From NCBI RefSeq assembly GCF_004342175.1, contig NZ_SMAO01000005.1, positions 62,001 to 126,000 on the forward strand: a stretch of DNA of 64,000 nt. Direction: 5' to 3'. The notes beneath the pieces are model-generated. The model saw only the letters and a list, made by a program, of their open reading frames with translations. It did not search any database and was not told the origin of the DNA. Made by a program: the position numbers and the translations under genes. Below are positions 42,827 to 51,988 of the stretch, one piece after another. Position 1 is the first letter of the stretch. Every line of letters starts with the position of its first letter. This DNA comes from Thiobaca trueperi. Lineage in GTDB: Bacteria > Pseudomonadota > Gammaproteobacteria > Chromatiales > Chromatiaceae.

Positions 42827-43309
42827 ATGAGCGATGCGGAAGCGAGACTGGAGCCGCTGCTGCTGGGCTGGCGCGAATGGGTGTCGCTGCCGGATCTGGG
42901 GCTCGTGCTCATCAAGGCCAAGGTCGATACCGGCGCCCGCACCTCGACCCTGCATGCCTTTTATGTCGAGACCTTTCATCGCCAGGGCGTGCTCCATGCG
43001 CGTTTTGGCGTGCATCCGTTACAGAATCGCGCCGATGTGGTCATTCGGGGCGAAGCGCCGATCATCGATCAGCGTCAGGTGACGGATTCCGGCGGTCATC
43101 GCGAGGAGCGTTACATCATTCTGACCCGGCTGGTGCTGGCCAGTCGCGAATGGCCGATCGAGCTGACCCTGACCAACCGCGAGACCATGCGTTTTCGCAT
43201 GCTGCTGGGCCGGACCGCGCTGGCCGGGCGGGCGCAGGTGGATCCGGCATGCTCCTTTGTGACGGGCCGGGCGAGGCGGCCAGGGGATCGTTATGCCGTT
43301 CCGGCCTGA
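42827..43309 (+). CDS. RimB/RimK-associated ATP-independent zinc protease-like protein
   Basis: 160 residues from the ATG at 42827. LLGWREWVSLPDLGL, then IKAKVDTGARTSTLHA, the aspartic-protease-like DTGA motif, and YIILTRLVLASREWPIELTLTNRETMRFRMLLGRTAL, all signatures of the RimB family (DUF785). The E. coli-type family members act with RimK ligase in ribosomal protein S6 or peptide processing; no rimK is adjacent here. Confidence 0.85.
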   Translation: MSDAEARLEPLLLGWREWVSLPDLGLVLIKAKVDTGARTSTLHAFYVETFHRQGVLHARFGVHPLQNRADVVIRGEAPIIDQRQVTDSGGHREERYIILTRLVLASREWPIELTLTNRETMRFRMLLGRTALAGRAQVDPACSFVTGRARRPGDRYAVPA

Positions 43310-43351
43310 ACCGGCTTCACATGGCGGACTGACATCCGGCGCGCTGCCAGT

Positions 43352-44728
43352 TCAGGGTCTGACCGCACCGGGTTGGCCTGCCGTCGCTGCCGGCGCCATC
43401 GATCTGGCGAGATCACGCAGCGTCAGTCCGTTCAGCGTCTCCGTCATCGCCCTCTCAATGTCCCGCTCGATCCGCTCGACCTCGCTGTCAGGCCTGTGCT
43501 CGCGACAGCCGCTGGCGTCTTCCCCGAAATGGCGTGTGGCGGCCAGCAGATCCCCGATCAGAATCGTTTCGGGCGCACGCGCCGGGACATAGCGCGGATC
43601 TTCGCCTGGATCGGGTTGCGCGATGCGGAGCAGGAAACCCGTTCGCTCCAGCAGGTTCAGAATGTGCTGCACATTGGCGCCGGGAACGCCCAGCGTTCGG
43701 GCCAGATCCCGACTGTTCCAGGCCGGTTTGCCGGTGTCATAGCGACTGGCGATCCGCCCGGCGACCGTCAGCGTCAGACGCTCGCGCAGCCGGTTGCTGA
43801 GCGACAGATCGCTGGCGCGGGTGCTCAGATATTCCGGGTGCTGATGATAGAAGGCGATGCTTGCGCCGATCAGCAGGATCGACCAGCCGATATGGATCCA
43901 GATCATGAACAGCATCAGGATCGCCAGACTGGAATAGATCGCCATGAAACGGGTGGAGCCGGTCATGAAGGCCGAAAACATCCCGCCCGCCACCTCCCAG
44001 AGCAGACCCGCCACCAGCGCGCCGATCAGCGCCGAGCGCCACTGCACCCGGGTGTTGGGGATGAACAGATAGCAAAAGGCGAAGGTCAGCGAGATCATCA
44101 GAAACGGCCCGAGCTGGCCCGCCATCTCGGTGAGGAAGCCGATGGACTCGGGCGCAAGCAGGGTCTGCGCATCGATGTAGCGGCTGAATGAGGTGGACAG
44201 CCCAACTGTCGAGAAAAAGAGGACCGGCCCGATCAGCAGTACGCTCAGATACTGGCTGGCGCGCTGCGCGAAGGGGCGCGGCGCGGTGACCCGCCAGGTG
44301 TCGTTGAAGACCTGTTCGACCTTCTGGATCAATGACACCACGGTGAAGATCAGGGTGGCGAGTCCCACCGAACCCAGCACGCCGACCTGCATGTTATCGA
44401 CGAAGCCGATGATCCGGGTGACGATCTCCACACCCGGCTCGCCAAGCGGCTCCAGCGCGTTCAGGAGGAGCGGTTCCACCTGATTGTGGACGCCAAAGCC
44501 CTTGAGCACCGAAAAGCTGACCGCCAGCAGCGGGACCAGCGACAGCAGGGTGGTATAGACCAGACTCGTGGCATGCAGTGACAGATTGCCCTGGGCCAGA
44601 TCGCGCAGCAGGGCGTAGACGAGCCGCCCCAGCCAGACGAAGCGGGACTGCCAGCGCGGCAGGGCATCAAGCGGACGACCCCACAGCAGGGCGTCGAGAC
44701 GTGCGGAGAGTGATTGATCTGACTGCAT
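43352..44728 (-). CDS. YihY/BrkB-family inner-membrane protein
   Basis: 458 residues. Six predicted membrane segments in residues 30-300 (SLVYTTLLSLVPLLAVSFSV, IFTVVSLIQKVEQVFNDTW, VAGLLWEVAGGMFSAFM, LAILMLFMIWIHIGWSILL) identify YihY (once misnamed RNase BN). The C-terminal 150 residues form a winged-helix-like cytoplasmic extension (LARTLGVPGANVQHILNLLERTG). Function of the family is unsettled. Confidence 0.92.
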   Translation of the reverse strand: MQSDQSLSARLDALLWGRPLDALPRWQSRFVWLGRLVYALLRDLAQGNLSLHATSLVYTTLLSLVPLLAVSFSVLKGFGVHNQVEPLLLNALEPLGEPGVEIVTRIIGFVDNMQVGVLGSVGLATLIFTVVSLIQKVEQVFNDTWRVTAPRPFAQRASQYLSVLLIGPVLFFSTVGLSTSFSRYIDAQTLLAPESIGFLTEMAGQLGPFLMISLTFAFCYLFIPNTRVQWRSALIGALVAGLLWEVAGGMFSAFMTGSTRFMAIYSSLAILMLFMIWIHIGWSILLIGASIAFYHQHPEYLSTRASDLSLSNRLRERLTLTVAGRIASRYDTGKPAWNSRDLARTLGVPGANVQHILNLLERTGFLLRIAQPDPGEDPRYVPARAPETILIGDLLAATRHFGEDASGCREHRPDSEVERIERDIERAMTETLNGLTLRDLARSMAPAATAGQPGAVRP

Positions 44729-44819
44729 CGGGCGCGCCTGTCAATGACCGGATCGGGCATCATATACCGGATACCTGACCGGATTTTTATTGCCATCCAC
44801 ACCCGGAGTGACCCGCCAG

Positions 44820-45410
44820 ATGATTTTTCCAACCTGCGTCAACCTCATGCGCCTGATGCACAGGCCGCGTCTGTTTACGCGCTTGCTGCTCATGCTCTGG
44901 TTCGGTCTGTCGGCTGGCACGCACGCCGCCGCTGCGGATGAGTCAGTCCTGACGCCTGTCCCAGAGCGTCCACTGGCGCCTGACTTCAGCCTGCCTGGAC
45001 CGGATGGTCGGATCTATCGGCTGGCGGATGATCGCGGCAGGCCGGTGATTCTGAATTTCTGGGCCACCTGGTGTCCGCCCTGTCGCGCCGAGATGCCGTC
45101 GATGCAGCGTGCCCATGACATCCTGGCCGGCGAGGTTGCGGTCATCGCGATCAATGTCGGTGACGATGCCGCATCGATCGCCGATTTCCTGGTCGAGACG
45201 CCGGTGAATTTTCCCCTGCCGATGGATCTGGAAACCCAGATTGCCCCGCGTTATCCCATGTTCGGTCTGCCGACCACCTTCATCATCGACCCCGAGGGAC
45301 GGCTGGTCTACAGCGTCATCGGCGAACAGGAATGGGACGATCCTGTGCTGCTGGATCAGGTGCGTGCGCTCAGGTCGCCATCCGCTGTGCGCTCGGCGGC
45401 AGGGGATTGA
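44820..45410 (+). CDS. TlpA-like periplasmic thioredoxin
   Basis: 196 residues. N-terminal signal sequence (LFTRLLLMLWFGLSAGTHAA), then an AhpC/TSA-Redoxin fold: PDFSLPGPDGRIYRL, ILNFWATWCPPCRAEMP with the CPPC active site, and GLPTTFIIDPEGRLVY with the cis-Pro. It likely reduces or transfers disulfides in the periplasm, e.g. in cytochrome c maturation. GGAG lies 11 bp before the ATG at 44820; a later ATG at 44847 is possible. A terminator-like hairpin follows. Confidence 0.9.
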   Translation: MIFPTCVNLMRLMHRPRLFTRLLLMLWFGLSAGTHAAAADESVLTPVPERPLAPDFSLPGPDGRIYRLADDRGRPVILNFWATWCPPCRAEMPSMQRAHDILAGEVAVIAINVGDDAASIADFLVETPVNFPLPMDLETQIAPRYPMFGLPTTFIIDPEGRLVYSVIGEQEWDDPVLLDQVRALRSPSAVRSAAGD

Positions 45411-45436
45411 CGGGAGGACGCGGGCTGCGCAGGCAA

Positions 45437-45459
45437 GACGGCCCCTTGAAGGGGCCGTC
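45437..45459. terminator. Bidirectional hairpin between convergent genes
   Basis: GACGGCCCCTT and AAGGGGCCGTC form a near-perfect stem between the thioredoxin and yqhA stops. It lacks a T-run, so strength is uncertain. Confidence 0.6.
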
Positions 45460-45464
45460 CTCGC

Positions 45465-45992
45465 TCAATGTTCCTGTGGTTTGTCGCCGTGGTTGCGATG
45501 GGAGGCGAACGACATCCGGTCGAGCACGCCCATCAGCAGTGCGGAGAAAACGAACGTCAGATGGATGATGACATACCACATCAGCTTGTCGTTCGGGATC
45601 TGCGGGATATTGACGAAGGCCTGTAGCAGATGGATCGACGAGATGGCGACGATGGAGGCCGCGACCTTGAGCTTGAGCGTGCCGGCGTCCAGCTTGCCCA
45701 GCCAGTCCAGTTTCTCGTCTTCTTCGCGCAAGTCGATGCGGGAGACGAAGTTCTCATAGCCCGAGAACATCACCATCACCACCAGACTGGCGACCAGCGA
45801 CAGATCGATCAGCGCCAGAGTCGTCAGGACCACGCTCGACTCGGCCATCCCGAAGATATGGCCGAGCAGATGGTAGGCCTCCTGAAAGAATTTGATCGCG
45901 ACCGCGATCAGGGTCAGCGACAGCCCGAGATAAATGGGCGCCAGCAGCCAGCGACTGGCATAGAGTAAACGTTCGATGATGCGCTCCAGCAC
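45465..45992 (-). CDS. yqhA: YqhA/UPF0114-family membrane protein
   Basis: 175 residues from a GTG at 45992 with AGGAGA 6-7 bp upstream; no ATG fits. Four membrane segments ([80 protein letters not shown]) and the conserved SGYENFVSR and [16 protein letters not shown] are those of UPF0114. Function unknown. Confidence 0.9.
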   Translation of the reverse strand: MLERIIERLLYASRWLLAPIYLGLSLTLIAVAIKFFQEAYHLLGHIFGMAESSVVLTTLALIDLSLVASLVVMVMFSGYENFVSRIDLREEDEKLDWLGKLDAGTLKLKVAASIVAISSIHLLQAFVNIPQIPNDKLMWYVIIHLTFVFSALLMGVLDRMSFASHRNHGDKPQEH

Positions 45993-46222
45993 GCAAGGTC
46001 TCCTGATGTGGTCTGAACGGGATTTCGCGCCAGCGGATGGCGGCGCGGATTGAGCGATGAGGGGCGCAAGTGTCGAGACCTCAGGCCGTCGCGTCAAGTC
46101 GGGTTGTCGGCCCGACCGTTGCGCCCTCGGTATGGATTGGCACATCATCCCGAAGGTTCAAATGTTCGGGTGGAAAACATCCATGCCAATCGATCGTCCG
46201 GGCGCTTTCGCCCTGGTTCACG

Positions 46223-46912
46223 ATGTCTAGGGTTCTGCTGATCGACGACGACATTGGCCTGAGCGCGCTGCTGAAGGAATATCTGGAGGGCGAGGGTTTT
46301 CAGGTCGATGCGGTCCACGATGGCGAGACCGGCGTCCGGCGCGCGCTGGATGGCGGCTATGCCATTGTGGTGCTGGATGTGATGCTGCCGCTCGTGAACG
46401 GGATCGAGGTGCTGCGCCGCATCCGTGAGACGAGTCAGATCCCCGTGCTCATGCTGACCGGGCGGGGCGACGATCTGGACTGCGTCGTGGGGCTTGAGCT
46501 GGGGGCCGACGACTATGTGCCCAAACCCTGTACGCCCCGTGAGCTCGTCGCGCGGTTGCGGGCGATCCTGCGGCGCGCCGCCCAGACCGGCACGCCTGAA
46601 GAAGGGCTGGAGACGCTGCGCGCCGGACCCCTGACCCTGTGGCCGGAAAGACGCCGTGCACACTGGCAGGATCGTCCGCTCGAACTCACCAGTACCGAAT
46701 TCAATCTGCTGGAGGTGCTGGCCCGCCACGCCGGCCATATCGTCAGCAAGGAAACCCTGTCGGTGCAGGGATTGGGGCGTCCGCTGGCGCGCTATGACCG
46801 CAGTATCGACGTGCATCTCAGCAGTATTCGCCATAAGCTCGGCCTGCTGTCGGATGGTCGCTCCTGGATCCAGAGTGTCCGTAGCATGGGCTATCAACTG
46901 ATCAGGGAATAG
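46223..46912 (+). CDS. CpxR-like response regulator
   Basis: 229 residues from the ATG at 46223. Receiver: IDDDIGL, phospho-Asp in IVVLDVMLPLVNG, MLTGRGDD, DYVPKP. DNA-binding domain: LTSTEFNLLEVLARHAGHIVS and LGRPLARYDRSIDVHLSSIR, very close to the CpxR recognition region. It is followed 6 bp later by its kinase gene. The Cpx pathway senses envelope stress; the same role is likely but not shown. The 230 bp upstream hold no gene. Confidence 0.92.
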   Translation: MSRVLLIDDDIGLSALLKEYLEGEGFQVDAVHDGETGVRRALDGGYAIVVLDVMLPLVNGIEVLRRIRETSQIPVLMLTGRGDDLDCVVGLELGADDYVPKPCTPRELVARLRAILRRAAQTGTPEEGLETLRAGPLTLWPERRRAHWQDRPLELTSTEFNLLEVLARHAGHIVSKETLSVQGLGRPLARYDRSIDVHLSSIRHKLGLLSDGRSWIQSVRSMGYQLIRE

Positions 46913-46918
46913 TCCGGC

Positions 46919-48055
46919 ATGGGGCGTCTGTTCTGGAAATTCTTTCTGGCCTTCCTGCTGGCGCAGTTGCTTGCCGGTATCGCCCTCTTTCTGGCGGTCG
47001 CCTGGCTCGTCGAGCCCCGGCAGCCGCCGCCCATGCCGGACACCTGGTCGATGGAGGCGCCTCCGGCCTTTCCGGTGCGGCGACCGGAGCCGCCACATGG
47101 ACCACCGCCAGAGGCGTCAGGCTTTGGACCGCCGCCTCACCGTGGGCCACCACCACCCTATCTGCCCATGATCGCCATCCTGCTCGGCTGTCTGGCTGCC
47201 AGCGGCTTGTTGGCCTGGTATTTCGCGAAACCGGTGCGCAGTCTGCAATGGGCGCTGGGTGCCGTGGCGGAAGGCAGGCTGGAAACACGGATCCAGTCGC
47301 GCATGGGCCGTCGGCGCGACGAGATTGCCGATCTGGGTCGCCACTTCGATCGGATGGCGCGCGAGTTGCAGCGATTGGTCGAGTCGCAGCGCCAATTGCT
47401 CTACGACGTTTCGCACGAATTACGCTCGCCTCTGGCCCGTCTCCAGGCCGCAATCGGACTGGCGCGCCAGGATCCGGCGCGGATCGAGATCACCTTTGAC
47501 CGCATCGAGCGGGAGTCGGCGCGTCTGGCGACCCTGGTGGATGAGCTGCTCACCCTGGCGCGACTGGAGGCCGCCGGGCGCGATGAGACACCCAGGATCC
47601 GGCTTGATCTGGTGGAATTGATTGCCGGCATTGCCGAGGATGCCTGCTTCGAGGCGCGGTCCACTGGACGGGATCTGGTTTTTCGGGGGAGCGGTGAGTT
47701 TCTCGTCATGGGTCGGGCCGAGCAGTTGCATCGAGCCTTCGAGAACGTCCTGCGCAATGCCGTGAAATATACCCATCCCGGTTCCGTGGTGGACATCACA
47801 CTGGAGCAGGTCGGCTCCGGCGAATTGTGCGTCAGGGTCCGCGATCATGGCCCAGGCGTGCCGGCAGACGAATTGGAGGCGATTTTTCAGCCTTTTCATC
47901 GAGGTCATCAGGGGATGATGGCTGACGGCTTCGGGTTGGGACTCGCCATCGCGCAGCGCGCGATTCAGGCGCATCAGGGGACGATCCGCGCCCTGCTGCC
48001 CGAGCGGGGTGGGCTCTGCGTGGAGATCCGTCTGCCACTGTGCAGGATTTCTTAA
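46919..48055 (+). CDS. CpxA-like sensor histidine kinase
   Basis: 378 residues. First membrane helix at about 8-30, a short Pro-rich periplasmic loop (about 35-80) instead of a folded sensor, second helix at about 82-100, HAMP region, H box YDVSHELRSPLARLQAA, N box NVLRNAVKYT, DHGPGVP and GFGLGLAIAQ. The proline-rich loop with many Met/His/Pro residues may bind metal or be a minimal sensor. Forms an operon with the CpxR-like gene. Confidence 0.92.
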   Translation: MGRLFWKFFLAFLLAQLLAGIALFLAVAWLVEPRQPPPMPDTWSMEAPPAFPVRRPEPPHGPPPEASGFGPPPHRGPPPPYLPMIAILLGCLAASGLLAWYFAKPVRSLQWALGAVAEGRLETRIQSRMGRRRDEIADLGRHFDRMARELQRLVESQRQLLYDVSHELRSPLARLQAAIGLARQDPARIEITFDRIERESARLATLVDELLTLARLEAAGRDETPRIRLDLVELIAGIAEDACFEARSTGRDLVFRGSGEFLVMGRAEQLHRAFENVLRNAVKYTHPGSVVDITLEQVGSGELCVRVRDHGPGVPADELEAIFQPFHRGHQGMMADGFGLGLAIAQRAIQAHQGTIRALLPERGGLCVEIRLPLCRIS

Positions 48056-48184
48056 CCGATTTTTACCCAGCTTTACCTTGGCAGGCCACCGGTGCCGTCG
48101 CAATGGGCCGATAATTTTCACAGAGTCCGAAGGCCGCTCAGGCGTGCGGTCGATGTTGGTCCTTCACTGTGCGAGGAACTTGCC

Positions 48185-48946
48185 ATGAGTAATGCGATCA
48201 GCGGTATCGGCGCCGGGTCGTCGATGATGTACGGGATGACTGGCGGAGGGCGCATGCAACGCTCCGACCCCACGGAGATGGTTGAGACGCTGTTTGCCAA
48301 TATTGACACTGAAAACAAGGGCTATATCGAAGCGGCGGATCTCCAGGCCGCGTTCGATCAACTGTCCACGGACGGGGATTCCGATACTGCCAGTGTCGAT
48401 GAGATTTTCACGACGCTCGATAGCGACGGTGATGGCAAGCTCACCTCGACCGAGATGTCGGAGAGTATGCAGACCCTGTCCGATACGCTTGGTTTCCTGC
48501 AGGGCATGGGAGCCATGGGTGGGCCGGGTGGGCCGGGCGGCATGCCGCCACCGCCGCCGCCCGCAGCGGAAGAAGAGACAGGGTTCACGGAAGAGGAATT
48601 GACGAGCCAGCTTGCCGAATTGCAGGAGTCGGGAACCCTGAGCGATGCCGACACCGCGCGCGCCGAGCTGCTGACCAGCGTGTTGAGTCAATTCGATACG
48701 GCGGACACCAACAGTGATGGCCGCGTCGATTTCAAGGAGGCCATGGCCATTGAGCAGTCCGGCCAGGAGTCGGATGCCACCGCCTCAACAACCGGCAGTA
48801 CGGCGACATCCGACACGACAGTGGCGACCGCAGGCAGCGACGATACCAAAGCCCTGGTGATGCGGACGATCATGCAGTTGATGCAGACCTATGGCGCGCC
48901 GCAAGAGGCTCAGAACGCGTCCTCGCTGCTGTCGCTGTCAGCCTGA
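48185..48946 (+). CDS. EF-hand calcium-binding protein
   Basis: 253 residues from the ATG at 48185 (GAGGAACTTG upstream). Three canonical EF-hand loops: DTENKGYIEAAD (about 41), DSDGDGKLTSTE (about 79) and DTNSDGRVDFKE (about 177), separated by a Gly/Pro-rich hinge (GGPGGPGGMPPPPPP). No signal peptide is clear. It follows the Cpx-like kinase by 130 bp and could belong to that regulon. Similar to XopAW-type EF-hand proteins of proteobacteria. Confidence 0.85.
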   Translation: MSNAISGIGAGSSMMYGMTGGGRMQRSDPTEMVETLFANIDTENKGYIEAADLQAAFDQLSTDGDSDTASVDEIFTTLDSDGDGKLTSTEMSESMQTLSDTLGFLQGMGAMGGPGGPGGMPPPPPPAAEEETGFTEEELTSQLAELQESGTLSDADTARAELLTSVLSQFDTADTNSDGRVDFKEAMAIEQSGQESDATASTTGSTATSDTTVATAGSDDTKALVMRTIMQLMQTYGAPQEAQNASSLLSLSA

Positions 48947-49070
48947 CCGGGCAGGGGCCGCGAGCCGCCGGACAGGCGTGGCAATGAACCACATGGCGAG
49001 CAGTTGAGCATCGGCCAGAAAACCAGTGCAGAGACGGGTTGCTGGCGGCTCACTGCTCTATCCATGAGCA

Positions 49071-49535
49071 TCAGCGACCCGGAAAACGCAGGTCCGCCAT
49101 CCGTTCCAGCGCCCGCACCAGGGGCGCCCAGCGTGCGGGCGGCTCGAAGGCATCGAGAAAGTTCTTCAGATAAAGACCCAGCTCGGTATCGCCTGACATC
49201 CGCAGCCGGCGCTGGAAGAAGAGCGTATCCGCATCCTCGCGGCGCGCCGCCAGCAGCATGAACTCATGCAGTCCGCCAGCGATGCTGGCATCCGCCGGGA
49301 TGTCTTCGTTATAGCCGCGCAGACGGCCCTCGCTCAGTCCCAGCCGATAGCGCACCCCGATATCCTCGATTTCGATCGCCATCCGGCGTCCTTCCAGAAA
49401 GTCCAGCTCACCCTCCGCCAGCGCCTCTTTCATGACCTGATTGAGCAGGGTCGCCAGCGCGCGACTGTGCATGACCGTAGGCATCAGACGCAGTGGAAAG
49501 GTCAGGGGTGACAGCAAAGAGTGTGGCAGGGACAT
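49071..49535 (-). CDS. ubiT: UbiT, anaerobic ubiquinone biosynthesis SCP2 protein
   Basis: 154 residues. SCP2 lipid-binding domain; LLAARREDADTLFFQRRLRM and GDTELGLYLKNFLDA match the diagnostic C-terminal part of UbiT (formerly YhbT). UbiT helps O2-independent ubiquinone synthesis with UbiU/UbiV, which suits an organism that lives without oxygen. ubiU and ubiV are not in the window. Confidence 0.85.
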   Translation of the reverse strand: MSLPHSLLSPLTFPLRLMPTVMHSRALATLLNQVMKEALAEGELDFLEGRRMAIEIEDIGVRYRLGLSEGRLRGYNEDIPADASIAGGLHEFMLLAARREDADTLFFQRRLRMSGDTELGLYLKNFLDAFEPPARWAPLVRALERMADLRFPGR

Positions 49536-49664
49536 GTGAGTCGTCTCGATGGGATCGGTGCGGAAAATGACCGCGAATTTTCCCCCCTCTCATCGCTCGA
49601 CACAAGCGGATGGCGCGATGTCAAATGCGCCTTTTGAATCTGCCCACAGGATGACCGCTTCATC

Positions 49665-50630
49665 ATGGCCACCAGTCTGATTGCATTGATCGACGACATC
49701 GCCACCGTGCTTGACGATGTCTCCATCCTGACCAAGATTGCGGCGCGCAAGACCGCCAGCGTGCTGGGCGACGATCTGGCGCTCAACGCCGAACAGGTGC
49801 GCGGGGTCCGCGCCGAGCGCGAGCTGCCCGTGGTCTGGGCCGTCTTCAAGGGCTCGCTGCGCAACAAGCTGATCCTGGTGCCGACCGCCCTGACGATCAG
49901 CGCCTTCGCGCCCTGGGCCATCCTGCCCTTGCTGATGATTGGCGGGCTCTATCTCTGCTTCGAGGGGGTCGAAAAGATCGCCCACAAATGGCTGCATCAC
50001 GACGCCGGGGCGGATGCGCATCACGCCGAACTGACCGCCGCGCTGGAGGATCCGGCAGTCGATCTCGCGGTCCTGGAGCGCGACAAGATCAAAGGTGCGG
50101 TGCGCACCGATTTCGTCCTCTCCGCCGAGATCATCGTCATCACCCTGGGGACGGTCGAGAGCGCGGCCTTCACCACGCAGATCCTGGTGTTGAGCGGCAT
50201 CGCCGTCATCATGAGCATCGGCGTCTATGGACTGGTTGCCGGGATCGTCAAGCTGGATGACGCCGGGCTCTATCTCAGCCAGCGTCCGGGCGCGGACGCC
50301 TTCGTCCGTCTGCAACGCGCCATCGGACGCGGCCTGCTGCGCGCGGCGCCACTGTTGATGAAAACGCTCTCGGTTGCCGGGACGATTGCGATGTTCCTGG
50401 TCGGCGGCGGTATCCTGACGCACGGCATCCCGCTGCTGCATGACTGGATTCACCATGCCAGCGAAGCGGTCGCTGTGCTCCCCGCGCTGGGTGGCACGCT
50501 GTCCGCGCTCGTCCCGATGACCCTGGATGCGCTGGTCGGCGTGATGGCAGGGGCGGTCGTGCTGGGTCTGGTCAGTCTGGTCAAGCGGGTGCGGATGGCG
50601 GCGGCGGGACAGGGAGGCTCTTTGATTTAG
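49665..50630 (+). CDS. DUF808-family inner-membrane protein
   Basis: 321 residues. The N-terminus SLIALIDDIATVLDDVSILTK...TASVLGDDLALNAEQV and the following ELPVVWAVFKGSLRNKLILVP are the family signature (YedI-like). Several hydrophobic segments (about 75-105, 160-205, 225-320). Function unknown. Divergent from ubiT. Confidence 0.9.
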   Translation: MATSLIALIDDIATVLDDVSILTKIAARKTASVLGDDLALNAEQVRGVRAERELPVVWAVFKGSLRNKLILVPTALTISAFAPWAILPLLMIGGLYLCFEGVEKIAHKWLHHDAGADAHHAELTAALEDPAVDLAVLERDKIKGAVRTDFVLSAEIIVITLGTVESAAFTTQILVLSGIAVIMSIGVYGLVAGIVKLDDAGLYLSQRPGADAFVRLQRAIGRGLLRAAPLLMKTLSVAGTIAMFLVGGGILTHGIPLLHDWIHHASEAVAVLPALGGTLSALVPMTLDALVGVMAGAVVLGLVSLVKRVRMAAAGQGGSLI

Positions 50631-50683
50631 ACAGGATTAACAGGATGAAAAACAGTTGCTTAAAAAATCCTGTTCATCCTGTC
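50630..50683. terminator. Large inverted repeat, bidirectional terminator
   Basis: The 17-bp arm GACAGGATTAACAGGAT (50630-50646) pairs with ATCCTGTTCATCCTGTC (50667-50683) with one mismatch. It lies between two convergent genes and the motif also occurs at 31918. Confidence 0.75.
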
Positions 50684-50721
50684 GAAAAAGATTTTGATCG
50701 CAGGTGCGAATACCCCGACCT

Positions 50722-51204
50722 TCATTCCCGAATCTCAACCGGCATCCCGATCCGGGTCTGGTCGAAGAGTTCGATCAGATCCCGGTTGCGCATGCGGATA
50801 CAGCCATGCGAACGGGGTTCGCCCATCGGTTCGGTATCCGGGCAGCCGTGGATATAGATATAACGGCGCAGCGTATCCACGCCGCCGCCGCGATTGCACC
50901 CCGGCTCGCAGCCGGTGAGCCAGAGGATGCGGGTGAGGATCCAGTCGCGCTCGGGATGGGCGGCGGCCAGTGCGGCATCGTAGATCTCGCCGGTTGGGCG
51001 TCGCCCTCGAAAGACCGTACCGGGCGGACAACCCGCGCCGATCCGCAGCCGCACCCGATGCAGACCGCGCGGGGTGCAGCCGCTGCCGGATTGCTCGCCG
51101 ACGCCATTGCGGCCCGTCGAGACCGCATAGACCGCCAGTGGCTGATCGGCTTCCCAGATGGTCAGCGATTGGCGACCAAGGTCGATCGTGATACGTTTTG
51201 TCAT
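50722..51204 (-). CDS. L,D-transpeptidase (YkuD family)
   Basis: 160 residues, LTIWEADQPLAVYAVSTGRNG, with the catalytic block YIHGCPDTEPMGE...RSHGCIRM carrying the His and the nucleophilic Cys. No signal peptide is obvious, unusual for a peptidoglycan cross-linking enzyme; such short forms occur in proteobacteria. An ATG at 51204 gives the best start. Confidence 0.9.
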   Translation of the reverse strand: MTKRITIDLGRQSLTIWEADQPLAVYAVSTGRNGVGEQSGSGCTPRGLHRVRLRIGAGCPPGTVFRGRRPTGEIYDAALAAAHPERDWILTRILWLTGCEPGCNRGGGVDTLRRYIYIHGCPDTEPMGEPRSHGCIRMRNRDLIELFDQTRIGMPVEIRE

Positions 51205-51228
51205 GATTTCATGCTAAACCGCAGGCAA

Positions 51229-51780
51229 ATGACTATGACGTTGAATTCAATCGCACGGCGGGCAGTGCTCGCCGCTCTCGTTTGGTGTGGCGGATCGATT
51301 GCCACCATCGCCGCCACGCCGGACGAGATCCGGCCCCTGCACACCGCCGTCATCAAGTCCACCACCGGGCTCTGTCATCGCGGCACCATCTGTCACAAGG
51401 ATCGGGCGGGCGTCTGGATCCCTGAGACGCCCATCGCCATCCTTGGCGTGCTGGTCGCCGAACAGGCCGACATCGGGCTCTATACCGACCTGGAAGTGAG
51501 CACCCGCCCTGAGATGTATCAGTGCAACGGGGGCGATGCCCAGGGCTGCATCTTCCGCATGAAATACGCCGGCCCAGGGCTCTTCGACTACGGCGCTCAG
51601 TCAGGCAGCACCTATCTGGGTTCCAACATCACCAACACCAGCATCACCTTTCCGCCGGGCTATGGCATTCTGGTCCCGGCTGGTACACCCATCCATGTCC
51701 ATCTGGACGTGCGCAACAACAGCCTCATCGACCTCAAGGTGGATCAGGATGCCTGGATCTATTATGTGCCGGTGAAGTGA
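51229..51780 (+). CDS. Secreted hypothetical protein
   Basis: 183 residues with a signal peptide (LNSIARRAVLAALVWCGG, end IAATPDEI). Cys in GLCHRGTICHKD, QCNGGDAQGC; a beta-rich C-terminus (SITFPPGYGILVPAGTPIHVHLDVRNNS, then WIYYVPVK) could be a jelly-roll or cupredoxin-like fold. An earlier ATG at 51211 is possible. Divergent from the transpeptidase. No family named. Confidence 0.65.
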   Translation: MTMTLNSIARRAVLAALVWCGGSIATIAATPDEIRPLHTAVIKSTTGLCHRGTICHKDRAGVWIPETPIAILGVLVAEQADIGLYTDLEVSTRPEMYQCNGGDAQGCIFRMKYAGPGLFDYGAQSGSTYLGSNITNTSITFPPGYGILVPAGTPIHVHLDVRNNSLIDLKVDQDAWIYYVPVK

Positions 51781-51796
51781 CGCCGGACAGTTTCTT

Positions 51797-51988
51797 TAAA
51801 CCGCACCCGGTGCGGTATCTGATGTGTGGGGATTGGGTCGGTCTTGGCAGAATCGACGACGGTTGGATCTGGCGAGGTTTAAGCTATTCAATATTATGCA
51901 ATTTTAAACCGCGTTCCCATGAGATTGTTGACCTCTCCAGAATTAAACACAAACTGAAAATGACGCATATCGCGCTGGACGCGGTTTA
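51797..51988. repeat. Paired 85-bp AAACCGCG module element, copy B
   Basis: Reverse orientation to copy A: module beta 51797-51881 (85 bp), linker with AATATTATGC, module alpha 51905-51988 (84 bp). The final TAAACCGCG on the minus strand supplies the TAA stop of zwf. In alpha the inner stem has changed to GAGGTC-AAC-AATCTC, partly keeping pairing. Confidence 0.88.

Noticed and set aside
50704-51228. Long N-terminal extension of the secreted protein at 51229
   Set aside because: It runs antisense through the L,D-transpeptidase; the signal peptide begins after 51211.
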